Below, piece by piece: positions 1 through 5,469 of a DNA stretch of 5,814 bases. The position numbers and the translations under genes were made by a program. The notes below the pieces were generated by a model that made no database searches, was not told the DNA's origin, and worked only from the letters and a program-made list of their open reading frames with translations. This DNA comes from Chthoniobacterales bacterium (GTDB lineage: Bacteria > Verrucomicrobiota > Verrucomicrobiia > Chthoniobacterales > UBA10450). The stretch is taken from positions 1-5,814 of the forward strand of contig JAICXG010000176.1 of NCBI GenBank assembly GCA_025980625.1, read 5' to 3'. Position 1 is the stretch's first letter. Every line of letters starts with the position of its first letter.

Positions 1-88
1 CGCGCCGCTGATCCGCCAGGAGGTGCGAATCGCGCACGGACAGGTGGAAATCAAATCGGCTCCAATTCCGATCACGACCACCTTATGA
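1..88 (+). CDS. C-terminal end of a probable Rieske iron-sulfur protein (partial, 5' end outside window)
   Basis: An open frame enters from the left edge (codons begin at base 2) and ends at TGA 86-88, giving 28 visible residues that start APLIRQEVRI and continue with GQVEIKSA. The pattern 'PL-x(2)-EVRI-x(2)-GQVEI' resembles the last beta strands of Rieske [2Fe-2S] proteins, whose C-termini usually run 'GPxPRPL…dGqv.V'. The cluster-binding CTHLGC and CSCHGS boxes would lie outside the window, so they cannot be checked. The stop overlaps the ATG of the following cytochrome b gene (ATGA, 85-88), a typical translationally coupled arrangement, and Rieske genes commonly precede cytochrome b in bc-complex operons. 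The identity rests mostly on that context. That this is the end of a coding sequence is more certain than which protein it is. Confidence 0.5.
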   Translation, partial: APLIRQEVRIAHGQVEIKSAPIPITTTL

Positions 89-1506
89 AGCGGCTCGCGA
101 TCCAGGCCTGGCAGTGGGTCGATGACCGCCTTGGAATCGCCGATCTGATCGGCCCCGCGGCCAAACACCTGGTGCCGCGGGATGCGCGCTGGTGGTACAC
201 CTTTGGAAGCGCAACCCTGGTAGCTTTCATCGTTCAGGTGGCGACAGGTGTGGCTCTGAGTTTCTCCTATGTCTCTTCGGCGTCGCAGGCTTACGACACT
301 CTTAAGTTCATCACCGATCAGGCGCCGCTCGGGAGTTTCCTGCGTGGCATGCATTACTTTGGCGCCTCGGCCATGGTCCTGATGGTCGGCGCGCATATGG
401 CGCAGACCTTCTTGTTTGGGGCCTATAAGTTTCCGCGCGAGATGAATTGGACAACCGGCGTGCTGCTTCTCGGATTCACTCTCGTGATGGGTTTTACCGG
501 GCAACTTCTGCGCTGGGACCAGAATGCCACCTGGTCGGTGGTGATCGCGGCCGAGCAGGCCGGGCGCGTTCCGCTCATCGGCAATTGGCTGGCCGAGTTC
601 ATCCTCGGGGGAACGAACATCGGCGGCGCTACCCTCAGCCGCTTTTTCGCGATCCATGTGTTTCTCATGCCGGCGCTGATCTTCATTTTCATCGCGCTCC
701 ATCTCTGGCTCGTTCTGCGTCACGGAATCTCCGAACCGCCGATCGCGGGTAAGCCGGTTAATCCGGAGACCTACCGCGATGAGTATCACGCCTTGATACA
801 GAAAAGCGGCGTTCCGTTCTGGCCTGATGGCGCCTGGCGAGACTTTATCGTGGGCACAATTTTAATCGTTGCCATTGCCCTCCTCGCCATCTGCTTCGGC
901 CCACCCGCGCTCGATAAGCCACCCGACCCAAGTATCCTCAAAGCCGATCCCCGGCCTGACTGGTATTTGCTTTGGTATTTCGCCGTGCTCGCGCTGATTC
1001 CGCCCGCCTTGGAAGGCTATGTCATGATCCTGGCCCCGGCGGTGATCGGCATCCTGCTACTGGTCGTTCCGATGTTGAACAACCGCGGCGAACGCGCCCC
1101 ATCACGCCGCCCATGGGCGATTGCCGTCGTGCTCCTGAGTGTGATCATGATCGGCTCGCTTTGGGTCGCCGGCGCTCGCTCGCCCTGGTCGCCTAACTTT
1201 GATCCTCAGCCACTCACTCCGCGGATGATTGGCGCGACGAGCGGCCCGGTCTTTGAAGGCGCGCGGTTGTTCGAGCAAAAGTCATGTCTTAACTGTCATC
1301 TTATCCAGGGCCACGGCGGCCGGCGCGGTCCTGATCTAAGCTATGTCGCCGACCGTCTCAGTCAGAGTGACATAGTTATTCGGATCGTAAACGGTGGAGT
1401 CAACATGCCGGCCTTCGGGAAATCATTGCAGCCGGAGGAGCTGGCGAAGATTACAGCTTTTCTCGAATCAAGGAAGCAGCACGAGCCGGCGATGACCACG
1501 CGCTGA
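85..1506 (+). CDS. Cytochrome b with fused C-terminal cytochrome c domain (bc-type quinol oxidoreductase, QcrB-QcrC-like)
   Basis: This 473-residue inner-membrane protein should oxidise quinol at the Qo site, pass one electron through two b haems and the other, via the Rieske protein, to its own c haem. Seven membrane helices are visible at about 39-60, 86-111, 123-142, 187-211, 253-272, 313-331 and 343-363. The b-haem ligands are H90/H104 and H191/H206; the 14- and 15-residue spacings are the b6-type pattern, whereas mitochondrial-type bc1 has 14 and 14. The Qo motif is PDWY (291-294) in place of PEWY. The cytochrome c domain follows the last helix: CLNCH at 401-405 binds haem covalently and M441 in NMPAFG is the likely sixth ligand. 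The segment after about residue 240 resembles Bacillus QcrC (subunit IV plus cytochrome c), so this chain equals QcrB and QcrC joined. The cysteine that binds haem c_n in b6 aligns with T39, so that haem is probably absent. ATG 85 is the first start in the frame; it has no clear ribosome-binding site and probably relies on coupling to the upstream gene. Confidence 0.93.
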   Translation: MKRLAIQAWQWVDDRLGIADLIGPAAKHLVPRDARWWYTFGSATLVAFIVQVATGVALSFSYVSSASQAYDTLKFITDQAPLGSFLRGMHYFGASAMVLMVGAHMAQTFLFGAYKFPREMNWTTGVLLLGFTLVMGFTGQLLRWDQNATWSVVIAAEQAGRVPLIGNWLAEFILGGTNIGGATLSRFFAIHVFLMPALIFIFIALHLWLVLRHGISEPPIAGKPVNPETYRDEYHALIQKSGVPFWPDGAWRDFIVGTILIVAIALLAICFGPPALDKPPDPSILKADPRPDWYLLWYFAVLALIPPALEGYVMILAPAVIGILLLVVPMLNNRGERAPSRRPWAIAVVLLSVIMIGSLWVAGARSPWSPNFDPQPLTPRMIGATSGPVFEGARLFEQKSCLNCHLIQGHGGRRGPDLSYVADRLSQSDIVIRIVNGGVNMPAFGKSLQPEELAKITAFLESRKQHEPAMTTR

Positions 1507-1749
1507 TCAGTGTGAGTGACTCTCTCTATTGCTACAACCATCCAGCCATCTCTTAAATGCAGACGCCACTCATCCCGGATGAAGCCGAAGGATCCGTCTC
1601 AGCTTTATCTTTGATGATTGTGAACGGCTCATGACAGCCAGTTCCGCCTTGGTCCGTTAGCCGCCGGAAAATAACCCGGTGCTTGCTCAGAAAAATTCGC
1701 AGGCTCGCTCGGTTGTCATGCGCCGCTTGGATGCGACCCTGCTTTGGCT
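1507..1749. other. Intergenic region between the bc-complex operon and ftsH
   Basis: About 250 bases carry no convincing gene. A 25-codon frame (ATG 1557 to TGA 1634) lacks a ribosome-binding site. A weak stem (CGGAT 1576-1580 with ATCCG 1592-1596, 11-base loop) has no T-run after it, so it is not a clear terminator. Partial matches to promoter boxes exist (TTGCTA 1529-1534 with TTAAAT 1553-1558; TTGTCA 1713-1718 without a matching -10). None is strong enough to call. The gap is long enough to hold the end of the bc operon transcript and a promoter for ftsH. Confidence 0.5.
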
Positions 1750-1753
1750 AGGA
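1750..1753 (+). promoter_or_regulatory. Ribosome-binding site of ftsH
   Basis: AGGA lies 6 bases before GTG 1760 and 9 bases before ATG 1763, but 15 bases before the third in-frame start, ATG 1769. The spacing excludes ATG 1769 and leaves GTG 1760 or ATG 1763. ATG 1763 is preferred as the stronger start codon. Confidence 0.6.
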
Positions 1754-1762
1754 TGAAAAGTG

Positions 1763-3805
1763 ATGAATATGTTCCAGCGCGACGGCGGGAATAAGACCCG
1801 GACTCCGCCTCATGGCCAGTTGCCGCCGCCAGGCCAGCATCCGCCGGCGCATTGGGGCAGATTCATCTGGCTCTTCCTGATCATTATCGCTCTCCAGTGG
1901 TTCTGGCTCGATGCGGCGCACAGATTGACTGTGCAAACGCTCCCCTACAGCGAATTCAAGATACTCCTGGCGCAGGGCCGAGTCATGAACGCGACCGTGA
2001 GCGATTCGGAAATCACCGGCCAGATTCGCGGTCTGCCTCCCGCTGCCGAGAAGGACAAGTCCGGCAAAAAAGTTCCAGCCTCGCCCCCAGCTACAGCATC
2101 CCCCGCGGCTACATCGACTGCGGAGGTCGCAAACGGAAACAGGAAAAACACGAAAGCTGCGGCTTCCCCAACCAGCGCAAAATCACCGGCCGAGAAAAAG
2201 CCCCCAAGTTTCCTCTTTCGCACCGAGCGAGTGGACGATGTCGATCTGGAGCGGCAGATGGAAAAAGCCGGGATCACATTCTCCGGCGAGCGGCCCAGTG
2301 TTCTTTCCCAGGCTTTGTGGTCGTGGATCGTGCCGATCGCGATCATGTTTTTCGTCTGGCAATTTCTCGCCCGTCGCCTCGGCGGACTTCGTCAGGGCCT
2401 GATGAGTTTCGGCGCGAGCAAGGCGAAACTGGTCGCCGACAAAGAGACGGGCGTGACTTTCGCCGATGTCGCTGGATGTGACGAAGCGAAGTTCGAGTTA
2501 CAGGAAGTCGTCGCATTTCTGAAGGACCCGCAACGCTACGAGGCACTCGGCGCGACGATCCCGAAAGGCATCCTGCTCATCGGGCCGCCTGGCACGGGCA
2601 AGACCTTGCTCGCCCGCGCGGTCGCGGGCGAGGCGCACGTGCCGTTTTTCCTCATCAGCGGGAGCGACTTTGTCGAGATGTTTGTCGGTGTCGGCGCGGC
2701 CCGGGTGCGCGATCTTTTCGAGAAGGCCAAGAGCCAGGCGCCGTGCATTGTTTTCATCGACGAGCTGGACGCGATCGGCCGGGAGCGCGGCGTGCACATG
2801 GGCGCGGTCAATGATGAGCGTGAGCAAACGCTAAATCAGCTTCTGGTCGGGATGGATGGATTTGAGGCCAACGTCGGCGTCATCATTCTCGCCGCGACTA
2901 ACCGCCCTGAGGTTCTGGATCGGGCTTTGCTTCGGCCGGGAAGGTTCGATCGCCAGGTCCTGGTGGACGCTCCCGATCTGGATGGACGGTTCGCGATTTT
3001 GAAACTGCACGTGCGCGGCAAACCGCTGCAAACCGGCGCCGACCTGCGGAAAATCGCGGCGCAGACACCTGGCTTCTCGGGCGCCGATCTGGCCAATGTG
3101 ATCAACGAAGCCGCCCTGCTCGCGGCACGCCACAATGCCACCGAAATTACCCAAAGTGATCTGGAGAATGCGGTGGAAAAAGTTGTGGCCGGCCCCGAGC
3201 GCAGGAGCCGCCGCTTAAGCGAAGAGGAGAAACGCCGGGTCGCGTTCCACGAGACCGGTCACGCCATCATCGCGCGCTACAGCAAGGACGCCGATCCCGT
3301 CCACAAGATCAGCATCATCCCGCACGGCCGCGCCGCGCTCGGTTACACCATGCAACTGCCCACAACCGATCGTTACCTGCTGAGCCGAACCGCCCTGCTC
3401 GATAAAATCAAAGGCATGCTCGGCGGCCGCGCGGCGGAGGAAATTGAGTTTCATGAGATCAGCACGGGCGCGGAGAACGACCTCGAGCACGCGACCGCGC
3501 TCGCTCAGCAAATGGTGACGATTTACGGGATGAGCGAAGTCGTCGGTCTGATTCACTGTGCGCGACGGGAGAACCCGATGCTCGCCGGCAGAGGGATGGA
3601 TGGCGTCTTGCAGCGCGATTGCAGCGAAGAGACGGCGCGTCAGATCGATGAAGAAGTCAGAAAACTCTTGGATGAAGCTTATGCCGAAGCTAAGGGAATC
3701 TTGGAGCAACACCGTGACGAGCTCGACCGTGTCGCTGGAGAACTTCTCGCCAAAGAAACGCTCGATGCCGCGGCGTTTGAGAAACTGATCGGGAAGAAAG
3801 CTTGA
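1763..3805 (+). CDS. ftsH: ATP-dependent zinc metalloprotease FtsH
   Basis: FtsH is a hexameric inner-membrane AAA+ protease that unfolds and degrades misfolded membrane proteins and some short-lived soluble regulators. Numbering from ATG 1763 (680 residues): a proline-rich cytosolic tail (about 14-29), membrane helix 1 (34-49), a periplasmic domain (50-184), membrane helix 2 (185-204), then the AAA+ module. That module has Walker A GPPGTGKT (274-281), pore loop MFVG with aromatic F307, Walker B FIDE (D333, E334), sensor N380 and arginine fingers R391/R394. The protease domain has the zinc site HETGH (H496, E497, H500), where most FtsH have HEAGH, and third ligand D573 in STGAEND. A charged helical tail (about 622-678) ends the protein. 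All catalytic residues are present, so it should be active. It is longer than E. coli FtsH (about 645 residues) chiefly because of an Ala/Pro/Lys/Ser-rich segment at 92-149. GTG 1760 is an alternative start adding one residue. The downstream small heat-shock gene suggests a proteostasis neighbourhood. Confidence 0.97.
   Translation: MNMFQRDGGNKTRTPPHGQLPPPGQHPPAHWGRFIWLFLIIIALQWFWLDAAHRLTVQTLPYSEFKILLAQGRVMNATVSDSEITGQIRGLPPAAEKDKSGKKVPASPPATASPAATSTAEVANGNRKNTKAAASPTSAKSPAEKKPPSFLFRTERVDDVDLERQMEKAGITFSGERPSVLSQALWSWIVPIAIMFFVWQFLARRLGGLRQGLMSFGASKAKLVADKETGVTFADVAGCDEAKFELQEVVAFLKDPQRYEALGATIPKGILLIGPPGTGKTLLARAVAGEAHVPFFLISGSDFVEMFVGVGAARVRDLFEKAKSQAPCIVFIDELDAIGRERGVHMGAVNDEREQTLNQLLVGMDGFEANVGVIILAATNRPEVLDRALLRPGRFDRQVLVDAPDLDGRFAILKLHVRGKPLQTGADLRKIAAQTPGFSGADLANVINEAALLAARHNATEITQSDLENAVEKVVAGPERRSRRLSEEEKRRVAFHETGHAIIARYSKDADPVHKISIIPHGRAALGYTMQLPTTDRYLLSRTALLDKIKGMLGGRAAEEIEFHEISTGAENDLEHATALAQQMVTIYGMSEVVGLIHCARRENPMLAGRGMDGVLQRDCSEETARQIDEEVRKLLDEAYAEAKGILEQHRDELDRVAGELLAKETLDAAAFEKLIGKKA
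2036..2209 (+). other. Low-complexity Ala/Pro/Lys/Ser insert within the FtsH periplasmic domain
   Basis: About 58 codons (FtsH residues 92-149) encode mainly Ala, Pro, Lys, Ser and Thr, with stretches such as ASPPATASPAATSTAEV and KSPAEKKPP. There are no aromatic residues and very few large hydrophobic ones. It sits between a beta-type stretch (TVSDSEITGQIRG) and the conserved-looking FLFRTERVDDVDLERQ. This suggests a flexible linker or loop inserted into the compact periplasmic fold. The reading frame is kept throughout, so it is not a frameshift. Confidence 0.7.
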
Positions 3806-3820
3806 GTTAGAATCTCGGAG

Positions 3821-3841
3821 GCATCCCGAAGCAGCGGGTGC
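3821..3841 (+). terminator. Possible hairpin after ftsH, weak terminator candidate
   Basis: GCATCCCG (3821-3828) can pair with CGGGTGC (3835-3841) around a 6-base loop, giving seven pairs with one bulged base, one of them a G-U. It lies 15 bases after the ftsH stop. No T-run follows, so it lacks the second half of an intrinsic terminator. It may instead protect the 3' end of the message, or mean nothing. Confidence 0.25.
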
Positions 3842-3960
3842 GCAATTCGGCAGTTCTATTCCACCACTTTGGAACCAGTGATGGGTTAAGAGAAATTCGC
3901 TGAGGGCGCGGGTGCTTCGGCGCATTTACCTAAAACCATTCTGCTTTCGAAGAGCGAACA

Positions 3961-3966
3961 GATAAT
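3961..3966 (+). promoter_or_regulatory. Possible -10 element upstream of hsp20
   Basis: GATAAT matches five of six bases of the TATAAT consensus and lies 26 bases before the hsp20 start, in the only AT-rich stretch of the gap. No good TTGACA-like box occurs 16-18 bases upstream; the bases there read ATTCTG/TTCTGC. I also see no CIRCE inverted repeat (TTAGCACTC-N9-GAGTGCTAA) and no heat-shock sigma-32 type CCCCAT box. The call therefore rests on one hexamer. Confidence 0.25.
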
Positions 3967-3992
3967 AAAGACATCATTAGAAAAGGACACTT

Positions 3993-4469
3993 ATGGCTCT
4001 CTTACATGACATCATTCCATGGCGTGGATCACGCCGCGAACTGGCGCGCCGGGATGATCCCTTCAGCTATCTGCGCTCGCAGCTCAACCGCGTCTTTGAC
4101 GACGCTCTCACCGGGAACTGGCCGGCGGAAAGTGAAACCATCTTCACTCCGCGCTTGGACGTGACCGAAACGGAAAAGGAAGTGAAAGTGTGCGCCGAGC
4201 TTCCCGGGATCGAATCAAAGGATCTCGATATAAACGTGACCGACGATGAGCTCACCATCCGTGGGGAGAAACACTCCGAGCGCGGCTCCGATGAAAAAGG
4301 ACGGCAGTGGACGGAGCGAACCTATGGCTCGTTCGAGCGCACCATCCCGCTCCCGACAGAAGTGGATGGCGCGAAGGCGAAGAGCGAATTCAAAAACGGC
4401 GTGTTACGCATTACTCTGCCAAAGCGTGAAGGCGCAAAACCGCACGCCCACAAAATCAACGTGAGTTAG
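3993..4469 (+). CDS. Small heat-shock protein, Hsp20/alpha-crystallin family
   Basis: This 158-residue cytosolic chaperone should form oligomers that bind unfolding proteins without ATP and hold them for refolding or degradation. The N-terminal arm (1-50) contains a PFSYLRSQLNRVFDD helix typical of bacterial class A Hsp20. The alpha-crystallin domain runs from about 52 to 143 (TPRLDVTETEKEVKV, then ELPGIESKDLDINV, then LTIRGEK). It ends with the family signature FKNGVLRITLPK (133-144). The C-terminal tail carries an I-x-V motif (I155, V157), the equivalent of the I-x-I motif that docks neighbouring dimers into oligomers. AGGA at 3984-3987, 5 bases before ATG 3993, supports the start. It lies 187 bases after ftsH, so a separate promoter is likely; a shared role in protein quality control is inferred from position and family. 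Length is normal for the family and nothing appears missing. Confidence 0.96.
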   Translation: MALLHDIIPWRGSRRELARRDDPFSYLRSQLNRVFDDALTGNWPAESETIFTPRLDVTETEKEVKVCAELPGIESKDLDINVTDDELTIRGEKHSERGSDEKGRQWTERTYGSFERTIPLPTEVDGAKAKSEFKNGVLRITLPKREGAKPHAHKINVS

Positions 4470-4478
4470 ATGCTCACG
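4460..4478 (+). terminator. Hairpin enclosing the hsp20 stop codon
   Basis: CGTGAG (4460-4465) is perfectly complementary to CTCACG (4473-4478) around a 7-base loop; a further T-G pair could close the loop to five bases. The TAG stop (4467-4469) lies in the loop. No T-run follows, so this is at best a weak terminator or an mRNA-stabilising structure, and a six-pair stem can arise by chance. Confidence 0.25.
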
Positions 4479-4561
4479 CGAGTCCCGGAAGAGTTAGAGC
4501 AGCACTAAAACTTTCGTATGGCGGACGAACACTCAGGAAGCACGGGCGCTGCATTGAATAT

Positions 4562-4566
4562 AGGAG
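4562..4566 (+). promoter_or_regulatory. Ribosome-binding site fixing the GTG start of the transketolase N-terminal half
   Basis: AGGAG lies 9 bases before GTG 4576. An in-frame TAA at 4570-4572 stands between them, so no start further upstream can be used. The next in-frame candidate, GTG 4603, has only a GGA about 10 bases before it. GTG 4576 is therefore the best-supported start despite not being ATG. Confidence 0.65.
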
Positions 4567-4575
4567 AGTTAATCG

Positions 4576-5469
4576 GTGTCTCCTCTCCTGGATGGGCGAA
4601 TTGTGGCTTTAACTGATAACGAAATTGAAGCGCTGGAAAATCGCGCCAATCAAATCCGCGAGTCGATTATCGAGATGCTGGTCGAAGCGGGTTCCGGTCA
4701 CACCGCCGGTCCGCTCGGGATGGCGGATATCTTCACCGCGCTTTACTTTCATATCCTAAGACAGGATCCAAAAAATCCGGCCTGGCCCGAGCGCGACCGG
4801 CTCGTCCTTTCGAACGGTCATATCTGTCCCGTCCTTTATGCCGCGATGGCGCACGCCGGCTATTTTCCGGTGAGCGAGCTAATGACATTGCGCAAGTTCG
4901 GTTCTCGTTTGCAGGGACATCCGCATCGCGAATTCCTCCCCATGCTCGAGACCAGTTCCGGACCGCTCGGTTCCGGTTTGTCGCAGGCCGTGGGCATGGC
5001 TCTGGCCGATAGGATCGATCGGGGTCGCAGCAGTGACCGTTATATCTATTGCCTGATGAGTGATGGCGAGTTAGACGAAGGCCAAAGCTGGGAAGCGGCC
5101 ATGCTCGCGGGCAAGGAGAAACTGCGCAATCTCATTGCCATTCTCGATCGCAACAATATCCAGATCGACGGCTTTACGGATGACGTGATGGCGTTGGAAC
5201 CTTTGGCCGATAAGTGGAAGGCCTGGAACTGGAACGTCCAGGAGATTAACGGACATAACTTTCGAGATATCGTCGGAGCGGTCGAGAGAGCCAAAGCTGT
5301 TTTCCAGAAGCCGTCGATGATCATCGCTCATACGATTCCGGGCAAAGGAGTGAAAGAATTCGAACGCGACTTTCACTGGCATGGGAAACCTCCGAACAAA
5401 GAGGAGGCAAAGCTGGCGCTGGCCGAGCTGCGCACCCTCGGCGGGAAGATCAGAAGCGAGCATGAATGA
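4576..5469 (+). CDS. Transketolase, N-terminal (diphosphate-binding) subunit
   Basis: This is the first half of a split transketolase (297 residues), the thiamine-diphosphate enzyme that moves two-carbon ketol units between sugar phosphates in the non-oxidative pentose phosphate pathway. Family motifs appear in order: GSGHTAGPLGMADIF (39-53, H42), LSNGHICPVLYAA (78-90, H82), LQGHPHR (112-118), GPLGSGLSQAVGMALA (129-144), and the cofactor motif SDGELDEGQSWEA (162-174), closed by the NN pair at N193/N194. The metal-binding motif normally starts GDG; here it is SDG, with D163 and the N193 region retained. H252 and WHGKPP (268-273) near the end are also typical. A single-chain transketolase is about 650 residues; this one stops after the Pyr-proximal linker, and the second half begins 8 bases before its stop. 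Start is GTG 4576. Two-gene transketolases are known in archaea and several bacterial phyla, so the split is not a mutation. Confidence 0.95.
   Translation: MSPLLDGRIVALTDNEIEALENRANQIRESIIEMLVEAGSGHTAGPLGMADIFTALYFHILRQDPKNPAWPERDRLVLSNGHICPVLYAAMAHAGYFPVSELMTLRKFGSRLQGHPHREFLPMLETSSGPLGSGLSQAVGMALADRIDRGRSSDRYIYCLMSDGELDEGQSWEAAMLAGKEKLRNLIAILDRNNIQIDGFTDDVMALEPLADKWKAWNWNVQEINGHNFRDIVGAVERAKAVFQKPSMIIAHTIPGKGVKEFERDFHWHGKPPNKEEAKLALAELRTLGGKIRSEHE

Noticed and set aside
1..84. Upstream extension of cytochrome b, since its frame stays open to the window edge
   Set aside because: No ATG, GTG or TTG occurs in that frame before position 85. The translation is Gly/Arg/Asn-rich and unlike a cytochrome b N-terminus, while the other frame reads as a plausible Rieske end.
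1503..1510. 8-bp palindrome CTGATCAG at the cytochrome b/c stop codon
   Set aside because: It has no loop, so it cannot form a hairpin, and it is too short to call an operator without a second copy.
1557..1634. A 25-codon frame in the gap before ftsH (MQTPLIPDEAEG…)
   Set aside because: It has no ribosome-binding site, no signal peptide or helix pattern, and a length easily reached by chance.
1852..2481. A 209-codon + strand frame inside ftsH in another phase
   Set aside because: It is out of phase with the conserved FtsH frame, is rich in Arg/Ser/Gly as expected of a shifted frame, and ends inside the gene.
2498..3154. Several minus-strand frames of about 90-110 codons opposite the AAA+ module
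   Set aside because: They mirror strongly conserved ftsH codons and show no domain or ribosome-binding site of their own.
3912..3923. Four-pair stem with a UUCG tetraloop upstream of hsp20 (GTGC-TTCG-GCGC)
   Set aside because: The stem is only four pairs with one G-U and does not reach the ribosome-binding site, so it is not an RNA thermometer or terminator on this evidence.
3215..3925. A 236-codon open frame on the minus strand opposite the end of ftsH and the gap after it
   Set aside because: It lies mostly antisense to the well-supported ftsH protease domain, and its translation has no recognisable family. Long antisense frames are common in GC-rich genes.
5071..5463. A 130-codon minus-strand frame opposite the transketolase N-terminal half
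   Set aside because: It is antisense to a clear enzyme with intact motifs and shows no recognisable protein features.
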